Below are positions 12,144 through 19,518 of a stretch of 52,010 nt of DNA, piece by piece (positions within the stretch are counted from its first letter, which is position 1; each line of letters opens with the position of its first letter). The notes under the pieces are model-generated. The model was not told the origin of the DNA. It made no database searches and saw only the letters and a list, made by a program, of their open reading frames with translations. A program made the translations under genes and the position numbers. This DNA comes from a virus: positions 1-52,010 of the IMG/VR virus record IMGVR_UViG_3300021088_000016; one strand, given 5' to 3'.

Positions 12144-14076
12144 GACTGACAAACTATATGACCCGGAGCATATCTGGGTCATAGTCTGTAAAGATATTGA
12201 CACTAATGAACATCATATATTTAGAGAGGTAACAAAGAATAAACATGAAGCAGACAGATTTAAAGAGTTTACAAAGGACGTTGAACTTTGGATCGGCCAC
12301 AATTTTCTTGAGTTCGATCATCCTTGCATCGAGCATCTTCTTTCCATTAGCCTACTTAGCCCAACATGTGACAATGTTATTGACACACTGATTGTATCTA
12401 GATTAGTTAATTACAATCGGGAATGGGGCCACTCTCTAGCTCAGTTCGGTACAGAGTTAGGAGTTGAAAAGATATACTTCAGTGACTTCTCCGCCTACTC
12501 GAAAGAGATGGAGGTGTACTGTGTCCGAGACGTCGACCTCACCCACTTGGTATATAATAGCTTCGCTAGCGTTATCAACGATGTGGCTTGGCGTCCAAGT
12601 ATTAATCTCGAACAGCAATTTCAACTCATTCTTAATGGGGTACATGAACGGGGTTTTGCTTTTAATTCTTCTGCTGCTAATAAGCTTCTGCTTGAAGTAA
12701 AGGGAGAGTTGGATGCATTGGATGCAGAAATTAAGGAAGTATTTCTCCCCAAGGCCAAACCACTACGAGAGGTACATCCAAGACTTACCAAATACGGTAC
12801 TCTTAATCGAAGTGATTTCCGGTTCGTGTCACATGGTGATCTATCGGAATACAACGGCGGTCCTTTTACCCGCATCGTTTACGAACCGTTTAATGCTGCG
12901 TCTCATAAGCAAGTTGTTGATGTCCTCTGTAGCGCAGGCTGGGCTCCCACAGAGAAAACAGACACGCACATCAAAGTCCTCCGAGAACTGGCCCAGTGTA
13001 AACGATCTAGAAGTCCGGAGAAAGAACTTGACATAGAGAAACTTTCTGTTAAACTAGGTACATTGAGTAAGTACGGATTTAAGGTCAACGAGAATAACTT
13101 AGCTACTTTACCCTCCTCTGCTCCTCCTCCTGCCCTCCTCCTTCATAAGAGGATCCTTCGTGAGTCCAGGCGTCGAACTCTTACCGAATGGCTTTCTCTC
13201 CTTTCCCCAGACGGTAGAGTCCATGGTGAATTCCAAGGTATCGGCGCTTGGACCCACAGGATGGCTCATCAGAAGCCTAACCTCGCAAACATCCCTAATG
13301 AGTTTGTAAACTCTACGGGGGCTGTGAAGTATCTAGGTAAGGAATTACGGTCTCTATGGACACATGGCGAGGGTCGTATCCTCTGGGGAGTAGACGCAGA
13401 CAGCATACAATTCCGTGTTGCTGCACATTACATCAACGACAAGAATTTAATTGAAAGAATTGTCAATGGACGAAAATCAGATAAGACCGACACACATTCC
13501 TTTAATAAGATCCTCCTTGGCCCCGTCTGTAAGTCCAGACAAGCTGCTAAGCAATTCCTCTTCTCTACATTCCTTGGCGCAGGAATTGGTAAATTTGCTT
13601 CAATTCTGGATGCCTCTGAAAGGCAAGCGGCAGAGGCTCTCGCTATCTTGCTTAGGGAATATCCTGGGATTGATTACATTAAGCGAAAAGTCGCTCCAAG
13701 TGACGCTAAGCAAGGATATTTTATCGGTCTCGACGGACGCAGAGTTCCAATTCCAGGAGATACCGTGGACGAGCGAAAACACCTCGCTCCCTCCGGGTAC
13801 CTCCAGTGTGGCGAAGCGGTCATTATCAAACTCGCAGCTACGCATTTCCGCCCACAACTCTCGGCCTTAGACAGTTTCTTAGTCGATATAGTTCATGATG
13901 AATACCAGGGTGAGTCTCCCAATAAAGAGATTGCTTTAGAGGTTTGTGAGATAGTCTCCCAATCAATCAAATGGGCGGGAGAAGAGCTTAAACTAAACTG
14001 TCCTATGGCAGGGAGTTACTATGATGAAGACCATCAACGTCATACAATTGGTGAGAACTGGTATCAGACGCATTAG
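12121..14076 (+). CDS. Family A DNA polymerase with 3'-5' exonuclease, T7-like
   Basis: 651 aa from a TTG start; later starts would cut into exonuclease motif I (VVDIETD, residues 4-10). Other exonuclease motifs are GHNFLEFDHPC and CVRDVDLTHLV. Polymerase motif A is VDADSIQFR (D425), motif B R473-QAA-K477-QFLF481-STFL485-GAG, and motif C HDE (592-594). It copies the phage genome, and the exonuclease proofreads. Compared with E. coli Pol I, the near-invariant motif A Glu (710) is Gln430 and the O-helix Tyr (766) is Leu485, while position 762 is Phe481. Upstream overlap with a basic protein; downstream overlap with a CPYC protein. Confidence 0.95.
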   Translation: MKCVVDIETDKLYDPEHIWVIVCKDIDTNEHHIFREVTKNKHEADRFKEFTKDVELWIGHNFLEFDHPCIEHLLSISLLSPTCDNVIDTLIVSRLVNYNREWGHSLAQFGTELGVEKIYFSDFSAYSKEMEVYCVRDVDLTHLVYNSFASVINDVAWRPSINLEQQFQLILNGVHERGFAFNSSAANKLLLEVKGELDALDAEIKEVFLPKAKPLREVHPRLTKYGTLNRSDFRFVSHGDLSEYNGGPFTRIVYEPFNAASHKQVVDVLCSAGWAPTEKTDTHIKVLRELAQCKRSRSPEKELDIEKLSVKLGTLSKYGFKVNENNLATLPSSAPPPALLLHKRILRESRRRTLTEWLSLLSPDGRVHGEFQGIGAWTHRMAHQKPNLANIPNEFVNSTGAVKYLGKELRSLWTHGEGRILWGVDADSIQFRVAAHYINDKNLIERIVNGRKSDKTDTHSFNKILLGPVCKSRQAAKQFLFSTFLGAGIGKFASILDASERQAAEALAILLREYPGIDYIKRKVAPSDAKQGYFIGLDGRRVPIPGDTVDERKHLAPSGYLQCGEAVIIKLAATHFRPQLSALDSFLVDIVHDEYQGESPNKEIALEVCEIVSQSIKWAGEELKLNCPMAGSYYDEDHQRHTIGENWYQTH

Positions 14077-14221
14077 GGTTTGTTTTAGAGACCGTCACCC
14101 TACATATGCATCGGCAAACATGCTTGCGAACGATCTGTGGTTGAAGACCGGTAAAGTATATATCATCACGGAATGCCCTTATTGCGAGGGGTTCCACATT
14201 AGCAGAAGGAAGAATAAATGA
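14021..14221 (+). CDS. Small CPYC protein, 66 aa
   Basis: GGGAG five bases before ATG at 14021, within the polymerase 3' end. The product ends TGKVYIITECPYCEGFHISRRKNK. This C-P-Y-C-x-G-[FYW]-H signature is widespread in short phage proteins with one zinc knuckle, role unknown. TGA at 14219 overlaps the next start. Confidence 0.75.
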   Translation: MMKTINVIQLVRTGIRRIRVCFRDRHPTYASANMLANDLWLKTGKVYIITECPYCEGFHISRRKNK

Positions 14222-14355
14222 GGATTGCAGACCAGTTGAGTGAGGACCTGTACATTTACGGGAATGCTTTCTATACGAAGATTGATGAACCTGATCTATT
14301 CATGATCGAACGTATTCCACCCATGGTAATTCTAGGAGGTTACTATTATGGCTAA
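14218..14355 (+). CDS. Small protein, 45 aa
   Basis: ATGA overlap with the CPYC gene. It reads MRIADQLSEDLYIYGNAFYTK... and ends LGGYYYG, overlapping the next ATG by eight bases. Its C-terminal codons contain the AGGAGG site used by the next gene. Unknown function. Confidence 0.55.
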   Translation: MRIADQLSEDLYIYGNAFYTKIDEPDLFMIERIPPMVILGGYYYG

Positions 14356-14515
14356 GTATGAAGTTGAGTTGAGTGGTTCTGTGGTGGTTGATGCACCCTC
14401 GGAGGTGGATGCGGAAGACCTCGCAATGAACCTAATCCATGGTGATATTTCCACCTGGGCAGAGACCAATGCCGATATTGAATTTAATGTGGATGACGTG
14501 AAGGAGATTGATTAA
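14348..14515 (+). CDS. Small acidic protein, 55 aa
   Basis: AGGAGG (14335-14340) seven bases before ATG. MAKYEVELSGSVVVDAPSEVDAEDLAMNLIHG... has a beta hairpin and helix with many Asp and Glu. The pattern resembles short phage proteins with an alternating V/x strand and an EDA helix, role unknown. It ends three bases before the OB-like gene. Confidence 0.65.
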   Translation: MAKYEVELSGSVVVDAPSEVDAEDLAMNLIHGDISTWAETNADIEFNVDDVKEID

Positions 14516-14518
14516 TTT

Positions 14519-14995
14519 ATGCCGAGTGAGAAGATGACTTTTAAGGGGAAGGTCAAATGGTGTCGACCTGATCAGACGAACGAGTGGGGGAAATACTCCA
14601 CTCGTTTCTACCCCGATGCAGCTAGTTTAGAACCAATGAAAGCTCTTCCAATCAAGAATGAATGGAAGAAAGATGAAGATGGAGAATACACCAACATATC
14701 CTGCCCAGAGTCTCGTGAGTATCGTGGAAGAAAGATTATCAACAGGATCGTCATCACTGATAAAGACGATAAAGACTATTTCTCGGATGTAAATGGCTTT
14801 ATCGGAGATGGTTCCGATGTTGAGATCGGGGTTGATTTTTATGATCATCCCATCAAAGGTAGTGCACGGAGAGGCCATGCCATTAAGTGGACCTCGATGA
14901 AGGTATTAAATTTAGCTCCGGCTTATACTGCTTCTCAACCAGGTCTTCCTTTGCCTGATTGGGGTGAGAAGCCTTTGCCTGTTACTTACGCTTAA
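14519..14995 (+). CDS. Probable ssDNA-binding (OB-fold) protein
   Basis: 158 aa, MPSEKMTFKGKVKWCRPDQTNEWGKYSTRF.... A basic strand (KGKVKW) is followed by an aromatic-rich strand (GKYSTRFYPD), a middle with charged loops, and a later YDHPIKGSARRGHAIKWTSMKVLNL strand pair. This is the usual layout of phage T7 gp2.5-like or single-strand DNA-binding proteins, which coat ssDNA at the fork. Position just after polymerase supports it. No acidic C-terminal tail like that of T7 gp2.5 is present, so the assignment is tentative. Confidence 0.55.
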   Translation: MPSEKMTFKGKVKWCRPDQTNEWGKYSTRFYPDAASLEPMKALPIKNEWKKDEDGEYTNISCPESREYRGRKIINRIVITDKDDKDYFSDVNGFIGDGSDVEIGVDFYDHPIKGSARRGHAIKWTSMKVLNLAPAYTASQPGLPLPDWGEKPLPVTYA

Positions 14996-15003
14996 TTTAA
15001 TTA

Positions 15004-15066
15004 GGCCCTTTGCTCAGTGTAGGAAAGCTGAAACGGCCTCCGAACGTTTGATTTGGGTAAAGGGCC
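15004..15066 (+). promoter_or_regulatory. 8-bp inverted repeat in the leader of the next gene
   Basis: GGCCCTTT (15004-15011) is perfectly complementary to AAAGGGCC (15059-15066). Between them lies a 47-base loop containing CAGTG and AACGG segments. It could close a structured 5' leader for the 15097 gene. No T-run follows. Confidence 0.4.
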
Positions 15067-15096
15067 ACCTTACTTTAACCAAGAGGGACTGTCAGC

Positions 15097-15441
15097 ATGA
15101 TGAAAAAGCAGAAGTCCCATACAGGAGAGTTTATTATGGGCAGGAAGAATAGGTTCTCAAACACACTGGTAGCAGGTGCTGACGAGACTTTCTTCGTCAT
15201 CACCATGGACAATGGTAAGTCCAGTCCTGCCTTGAATGCCAAACAGGAGATCGTTGATTGGCTCGACGAACATTTCGTTAATACTGAGACCAATGTGTCT
15301 CAGATCACAGTCAAGAGAAAGAAGAGGAAGTCCGCTCTCCTGCGTGAGGCCGAGAGAAACTCGGAGATCGCAATCTTGGAGAAGCGTTTGGAGTTCCTCA
15401 AGGAACAGCCTTCTGTCGTCGATGGCAAGGGGGCTCTCTAA
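15097..15441 (+). CDS. Small basic/coiled protein, 114 aa
   Basis: The first ATG (15097) has GAGGG at nine bases; an internal ATG at 15136 has a better AGGAG site, giving 101 aa from MGRKNRF, and may be the true start. The protein has a strand-rich N-terminal half (DETFFVITMDNGK), a basic stretch (KRKKRKSALLREAERN) and a C-terminal helix (SEIAILEKRLEFLKEQ) suitable for dimerisation. Last gene before the large non-coding region. Unknown function. Confidence 0.65.
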   Translation: MMKKQKSHTGEFIMGRKNRFSNTLVAGADETFFVITMDNGKSSPALNAKQEIVDWLDEHFVNTETNVSQITVKRKKRKSALLREAERNSEIAILEKRLEFLKEQPSVVDGKGAL

Positions 15442-16400
15442 TCCGGCCGAGTACCTGCCTGGCTGTCTACCAGGCGTGAGGGAAAGCTGACTGCACTGGC
15501 CTGCTTGTGCGGAGAAAGTAAGGTGCACAACCAAAGCGGGATAGAAGGGACTATCGGAAATCTTGGCGACGCAACCGGCTTCTACAATGGAAAGTCCCAG
15601 CTGAGGGTGGCCGTCTCCTTAAGTGGTACTTACGGCGTATCAGCTATTGCTGGTCCAAACAGCGATCCAGGTAGAGCAGAGATGGAAGATTTGTCCGCCT
15701 CATTGACGATGCGCAATTCGATGAGGAAATAGCAAACAGCCCGTATGACGTCCGGTTCGACTCCGGTAACCCTTAAGTGGGTGGGTGTATCTCATACGAC
15801 GAGCCTTACAGACGGTATAGATTAAGGGCCTGGTGCCACGATACTGTCCATGTCTGGGGCTAATACCTCGATGACGAGGACAACGTATAACCTAAGTAGT
15901 GTCCCACTAAACAACCGGCGTACGGGTCCCCTGAGTGACCCTTGTGGGCACGTAAGTTCCGAAAGTACGGGTGCACAGTGGGTTCGACTCCCTACTCCGT
16001 GAGACGGAGACCGGCGGTGCATAGAAGGTAGTCAAGTGCGAGGCGCTATCCTTTGGGTAGCGGGCTTGGCATTACTAGTAGGAACGTGGGTTGACTGGCC
16101 AGTGTGAAAAGCTGGCATTGTGCGTCCATTCGCACTACGCCTAGATCTATCGTCTAGAGAAAGAAGAGGTGTTAAGTTGACTCTGTCAGCCACTGACATC
16201 CCGAGTGATAAAGAAGCCTACACAGGCGGCCTATAAGTCCGATGCTAATCCTTGAAGGGACAAGGAGCATACGTGGTCGGCACGGATCCTCGAAGATACA
16301 ATACGTTAACTCTGGTCCGTCTCGTTGAAGATGTTCAAGAGAATGGATTATCAGGGACGAAGCGCGTAACCCACACAAGAGGTGAACAACCATGTGCAGG
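15442..16400 (+). ncRNA. Candidate giant ornate non-coding RNA (GOLLD/ROOL-like)
   Basis: About 1 kb lacks a credible gene in an otherwise tightly packed genome. Perfect stems include GCCTGG/CCAGGC (15457/15470), TTGTGC/GCACAA (15505/15525), GGGACT/AGTCCC (15547/15593), CCTCAT/ATGAGG (15698/15721), GGGTC/GACCC near 15925, GCTATCC/GGGTAGC (16045/16055), GCCAG/CTGGC and GTGCG/CGCAC (16098-16135), CTAGA/TCTAG (16141), TGTCAG/CTGACA (16184) and TCCTTG/CAAGGA (16249). CGTATGA/TCATACG (15742/15792) closes a three-way junction. Two tRNA-type T-loops (GGTTCGACTCC, 15754 and 15979) are present without a complete tRNA. Ends are uncertain; structure may run to 16490. Known phage RNAs of this size and complexity are GOLLD and ROOL, but I cannot prove membership. 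Confidence 0.65.
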
Positions 16401-16493
16401 AAACAACGCATCATTCGCCCCATCAGACCTCCTTAATGGAACCCCGGGGATGGGACCCCTCGTCACGCTACCAGATAACAATGGAGAGAAACC

Positions 16494-16790
16494 ATGAATT
16501 GGTGGCAGACTCCGTATAATCCGCCACCCTACGGGTGGCCTCCGCAGCAGATACCTTGTCCTCCTGGCGTTGATCCAATTAAAGTGATGGAGTTTATGGA
16601 TCGAGTTCAGAGGAGGGCTCAGAAAGCAAAGGAAAAAGATAAGGACCCTAAGAAAGATGAGAAGAAGCCCAGTCCTTGGAAAGATGCCTTGTGGTACTTC
16701 CAGGCTGCATGTATATTGTACTTCTTGTCTCCCCCTCTTGCTGCTTTGCAGCATATAATTTCCACCATCGTAACACAGGTCATGAAGTAA
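16494..16790 (+). CDS. Pro-rich protein with C-terminal membrane segment, 98 aa
   Basis: ATGGAGAG precedes the ATG. The N-terminus is proline- and tryptophan-rich (MNWWQTPYNPPPYGWPPQQ). The middle is a Lys/Glu helix (RRAQKAKEKDKDPKKDEKK), and the C-terminus has a hydrophobic stretch (DALWYFQAACILYFLSPPLAAL). Probably a small membrane-associated protein. First gene after the large RNA region; its TAA is followed directly by the TTG start of the nuclease. Confidence 0.65.
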   Translation: MNWWQTPYNPPPYGWPPQQIPCPPGVDPIKVMEFMDRVQRRAQKAKEKDKDPKKDEKKPSPWKDALWYFQAACILYFLSPPLAALQHIISTIVTQVMK

Positions 16791-16791
16791 T

Positions 16792-17655
16792 TTGCCTACC
16801 ATCGACACACTCATTCGCGACGTTTACAAGGTTTTGGAGGTACGGGATGGAACCTTCTGTGGAGAGACTGTTGATGTTTTATCCACGAATATCACTAGCC
16901 GCTTATTACATCAACTGGGTGAGGGACCCGCGGGACGAAGACCTACACTCCGATTGTCAGGAATGGGTCCTAAATGTCCTCGCGCTCTCTGGTACTCAAT
17001 TAACAAGCCAGAACTTGCGGAGCATTTACCTCCGTGGGTCCACGCTAAATTCGCGTTTGGGCATATCTTGGAAGCGTTCGGAATAGCGTTATGTAAAGCA
17101 GCAGGACACACAGTCACAGGAGAACAGGATGAACTCTGCGTGGACGGTGTGGTCGGCCATAGAGACGCTGTGGTGGATGGCTGTGTTGTGGATTTCAAGT
17201 CTTGTAGCAGTCGTTCTTTTGAGAAGTTCAAGAACAAATCTCTTGCTCATGATGATCCTTTTGGGTATCTGGATCAGATGGATGGATACTTGGTGGGATC
17301 ATTTAATGACCCTCTGGTCACAGTAAAGGACAGGGGGTACCTATTCGCCATTGATAAAACATTAGGACATATGTGCTTATATGAACACAAAGTCAGAGAA
17401 GACCACATTAGAGAAAGAGTTAAACAGTCTAAAGAAATCGTTAACCTCCCTGAACCTCCACGTTGTAGATGTGGAACACAACCTGTCGGAGAGTCTGGAA
17501 ACGTTAAGCTCGATATCAAAGCTAGTTACAGCGACTTCAAACACTGTTGCTTCCCTGGCCTACGAACATTCATCTACGCTGGTGGCCCAGTCTACCTCAC
17601 AGAAGTGAAAAGGGTACCCGATGTCCCAGAACTCCACAGACACCCTGTCCATTAA
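16792..17655 (+). CDS. PD-(D/E)XK exonuclease, RecB/Cas4-like
   Basis: 287 aa from a TTG start. KCPRALWY (61-68), FGHILEAF (89-96), GHRDAVVDG (122-130) and VVDFKS (132-137) are the ordered motifs of the RecB/Cas4 nuclease superfamily, with D125, D134 and K136 as metal and catalytic residues. Cysteines at RCRCG and HCC near the C-terminus could, with C62, hold an Fe-S cluster as in Cas4/AddB. It probably degrades or processes DNA ends during replication and recombination, the job of gp6 exonuclease in T7. Its 3' end overlaps the next gene. Confidence 0.82.
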   Translation: MPTIDTLIRDVYKVLEVRDGTFCGETVDVLSTNITSRLLHQLGEGPAGRRPTLRLSGMGPKCPRALWYSINKPELAEHLPPWVHAKFAFGHILEAFGIALCKAAGHTVTGEQDELCVDGVVGHRDAVVDGCVVDFKSCSSRSFEKFKNKSLAHDDPFGYLDQMDGYLVGSFNDPLVTVKDRGYLFAIDKTLGHMCLYEHKVREDHIRERVKQSKEIVNLPEPPRCRCGTQPVGESGNVKLDIKASYSDFKHCCFPGLRTFIYAGGPVYLTEVKRVPDVPELHRHPVH

Positions 17656-17818
17656 CTTTACTGGTTCAATGCGTACCAACAATGAACTGTTAATCATTAA
17701 GTTCATTGACGATGTGAAAGAATTATTTGCTGAGTGGCAGGAGACAGTACAGATTACCAGTTTGAATATTGCAGTACACGATAATAGGAATTATGAAGTT
17801 AAAGAAGACCCGAAATAA
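17621..17818 (+). CDS. Small protein between the two nucleases, 65 aa
   Basis: An AAAAGGG site stands before ATG at 17621. MSQNSTDTLSINFTGSMRTNNELLIIKFIDDVKELFAEWQE... is a mixed beta/alpha acidic protein. It overlaps the nuclease before it and the resolvase after it. No family recognised. Confidence 0.6.
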   Translation: MSQNSTDTLSINFTGSMRTNNELLIIKFIDDVKELFAEWQETVQITSLNIAVHDNRNYEVKEDPK

Positions 17819-18143
17819 GTTTGAGGCGAAGATCGAGAAACAACTCAAGAGAGCTAGAGTTGTATTCAGCTACGAAGCCAAGAAGATACCCTACCTCTTA
17901 TCAGGGCATTACATCCCTGACTTCTGCATACAGACCCCTACTGGTGTTCTATACGTAGAGACCAAAGGGTATTTCAGACCTGAAGCCAAAAGGAAGATGG
18001 TCGCAGTTAAGAAATTAAATCCCCATCTGGATATACGAATAGTTTTCTATGCCCTCAAGAAAAAAGATATAGCTTGGGCAATTAGAAACGGATTCAAATA
18101 TTCGGTGGGGACAATACCGAAGGAGTGGTTAGATGGACTTTAA
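17793..18143 (+). CDS. T7 endonuclease I-like Holliday junction resolvase
   Basis: 116 aa from ATG 17793 (AGGA three bases upstream). RNKFEAKIEKQLKRARVVFSYE (7-28) with E11, HYIPDF with D43, and LYVETKG with E56 and K58 match the active-site order of T7 gp3. LDIRIVFYALK and the C-terminal IPKEWLDGL also match. The enzyme is a dimer that cuts branched DNA and frees concatemers for packaging. It sits two genes after the exonuclease, as in T7-like replication-recombination blocks. Confidence 0.9.
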   Translation: MKLKKTRNKFEAKIEKQLKRARVVFSYEAKKIPYLLSGHYIPDFCIQTPTGVLYVETKGYFRPEAKRKMVAVKKLNPHLDIRIVFYALKKKDIAWAIRNGFKYSVGTIPKEWLDGL

Positions 18144-18228
18144 TATATCGCATGTAGCCTATTTCTTTGCAGGAATGATTGTTATGTTCTTATTCCTGCT
18201 TGCAGTAGGATCTATTCTAGGTGTCTAA
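18133..18228 (+). CDS. 31-aa membrane microprotein
   Basis: ATG 18133 overlaps the resolvase end; TAA at 18226 is followed immediately by the next ATG. MDFNISHVAYFFAGMIVMFLFLLAVGSILGV is nearly all one membrane helix. Unknown role; size and helix recall phage toxins or small membrane modulators, without proof. Confidence 0.5.
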   Translation: MDFNISHVAYFFAGMIVMFLFLLAVGSILGV

Positions 18229-18375
18229 ATGGTTAAACATCCCAATTCCCGCGCAGAGCGCATCAGATTGAAGTTGATATATGAAAAGAAAGAACCGACA
18301 GGTAAACGACGCCGCAGCACACCTCCAAGGGAGCGCGACCCAGATGAAACCGATCCGAAAGGTCTCGAAGGTTAA
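18229..18375 (+). CDS. Small highly charged protein, 48 aa
   Basis: ATG begins directly after the microprotein stop. MVKHPNSRAERIRLKLIYEKKEPTGKRRRS... is very basic, then acidic (RERDPDETDPKGLEG). Probably a disordered nucleic-acid-contacting peptide. It overlaps the next gene by 32 bases. Confidence 0.5.
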   Translation: MVKHPNSRAERIRLKLIYEKKEPTGKRRRSTPPRERDPDETDPKGLEG

Positions 18376-18568
18376 GGAAGAGTATCCCACATTCGTTACA
18401 CCAGAGACTGTGGAAGATGCATTGTTTGTCCATTGGAACGCAATGAAGGTCATCGGTGACACTGATGAAATCTTCGTAGATCTTCCTAAGATCATCCAGG
18501 TAACCATAAAGAAGAAAGGAAAAGATAGCCGGGCTAGGTATCGAATACTAAATGGTGAGAGCAGCTAG
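18344..18568 (+). CDS. Small beta-rich protein, 74 aa
   Basis: ATG 18344 follows GGGAG at ten bases; an in-frame ATG at 18281 is possible but has no ribosome site and a larger overlap. The sequence MKPIRKVSKVKEEYPTFVTPETVEDALFVHWNAM... with DEIFVDLPKIIQVTIKKKG suggests a compact alpha/beta domain. Unknown function. Confidence 0.6.
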   Translation: MKPIRKVSKVKEEYPTFVTPETVEDALFVHWNAMKVIGDTDEIFVDLPKIIQVTIKKKGKDSRARYRILNGESS

Positions 18569-18797
18569 AGATTACCGAAAGGAGTACGATGAGTACCATA
18601 AAAAGCCAGAACAAAAGCTTAGGCGTGCTCAGCGTAACGCGGCGAGAAATAAAGCTATACGTGCTGGGAAAGTACGTAAGGGTGACGGAAAAGAGATTGA
18701 CCATACCGGTAGCCACAGAAGAGGCTCACTGGCACATGTGCCGACTAGGATTACTAGTAGGTCAGCAAATAGGCGTAGACAACCTAAACGTTCTTAA
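18552..18797 (+). CDS. HNH-like basic protein, 81 aa
   Basis: MVRAARDYRKEYDEYHKKPEQKLRR... is very basic; GDGKEIDHTGSHRRGSL, then HVPTRITSRSANRRRQPKRS, matches the small phage HNH-like type (E-I-D-H ... G-x-L ... N-R). Several of the usual HNH residues are present (DH, N), but the zinc-knuckle Cys pairs are missing. Could nick DNA at packaging or recombination. Overlaps its upstream neighbour; followed by a terminator. Confidence 0.6.
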   Translation: MVRAARDYRKEYDEYHKKPEQKLRRAQRNAARNKAIRAGKVRKGDGKEIDHTGSHRRGSLAHVPTRITSRSANRRRQPKRS

Positions 18798-18808
18798 TCT
18801 GTTTCATA

Positions 18809-18835
18809 TTCACCTTCTTAGGTGAATGTTTTGTT
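18809..18835 (+). terminator. Rho-independent terminator
   Basis: TTCACCT (18809-18815), loop TCTT, AGGTGAA (18820-18826), then TGTTTTGTT. It closes the 16.5-18.8 kb block, just before a new strong ribosome site. Confidence 0.75.
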
Positions 18836-18860
18836 ACATTGAAACTGGAGGAGGACGACA

Positions 18861-19268
18861 ATGACTGAGGTTTCCAAGAAGGTGATGGAGCAACTCCTTG
18901 ATCTCTCTGCTGGTTCAGAGGATGTCGAGGCAGGTCTGAGTGATCTCTTGGTCAAGGAGGACTTGAACAAGAAGGTCACTGCTTTAGCTTCTTGTTATAA
19001 GAAGTGGCTCAAGCTCCGAGGCGAGATTAAGAAGGCGGAACGTCCTGACCAAGTACAAGTGGATAAGGACGGGAAGCCGGTTTCCTCTGCTTTCTCTAAG
19101 AAGGCATTCGAAGCTCTCAAGGTCCTCCGCGAGAAGGCGGGTAAGATTGAACGGGCAGTTGAGAAGGCTCTCAAGGAGGAAGATTATGGAGACGTCTACA
19201 ATATTGCCCAATCTAAGGACGACGGTGGAAGCAAGAGTGAGGAAGCTTCTGATACCGACGCTTCTTAA
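18861..19268 (+). CDS. Helical acidic/basic protein, 135 aa
   Basis: GGAGGAGG seven bases before ATG is one of the strongest ribosome sites here, so this protein may be abundant. It is almost wholly alpha-helical (KKVMEQLLDLSAGSEDVEAGL, then KKAFEALKVLREKAGKIERAVEKALKEE), with a disordered acidic tail (DDGGSKSEEASDTDAS). Unknown role; abundant helical proteins with acidic tails sometimes act as chaperones or DNA mimics. Confidence 0.7.
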   Translation: MTEVSKKVMEQLLDLSAGSEDVEAGLSDLLVKEDLNKKVTALASCYKKWLKLRGEIKKAERPDQVQVDKDGKPVSSAFSKKAFEALKVLREKAGKIERAVEKALKEEDYGDVYNIAQSKDDGGSKSEEASDTDAS

Positions 19269-19272
19269 GCGT

Positions 19273-19518
19273 ATGATCGCCTACCACACAAGCCGCGGCA
19301 TCAACTATGATTGTGACTGCGAGTTCTGTGTGGCGAAGAAGCAGATCACCTACCAGATCGGGAATGCTCATTACTTGATGCGTACCTCCAAGACTCAACC
19401 ACAATCTCTTCGTCCTTACTGTCTGGACTCTGATGCCATCGGTAACTGGATATGGCAGTTACGTAGGACAGCCAGACGTGAGGCAAGAGAAGAACTTAAC
19501 CAACTTAAGGAGCGTTAA
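19273..19518 (+). CDS. Cys-containing small protein, 81 aa
   Basis: ATG 19273 lies four bases after the previous stop; longer frames start inside the upstream gene. MIAYHTSRGINYDCDCEFCVAKKQ carries a CxCxxC cluster, then a Trp/Arg-rich helix (WIWQLRRTARREAREEL). Possibly a zinc or nucleic-acid-binding protein. Confidence 0.6.
   Translation: MIAYHTSRGINYDCDCEFCVAKKQITYQIGNAHYLMRTSKTQPQSLRPYCLDSDAIGNWIWQLRRTARREAREELNQLKER

Noticed and set aside
12154-13857. Leftward and alternative-frame open frames within DNA polymerase
   Set aside because: The polymerase frame has all exonuclease and polymerase motifs in order; the others are shadows.
15442-16490. tmRNA or group I/II intron
   Set aside because: The T-loop motif GGTTCGACTCC suggested tmRNA, but there is no alanine-type acceptor stem or terminal CCA. 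No clear group I core or group II domain V could be fitted, and the flanking genes are not halves of one protein.
15505-16497. Open frames inside the large non-coding region (75 aa at 15505, 81 aa at 16252, leftward frames at 15157, 16172 and 16335)
   Set aside because: No ribosome sites at proper spacing, odd composition and conflict with the dense perfect hairpins; they look like chance frames in structured RNA.
18281-18343. Earlier start for the 74-aa gene (95 aa from 18281)
   Set aside because: No ribosome site and a larger overlap with the 48-aa gene; kept only as an alternative.
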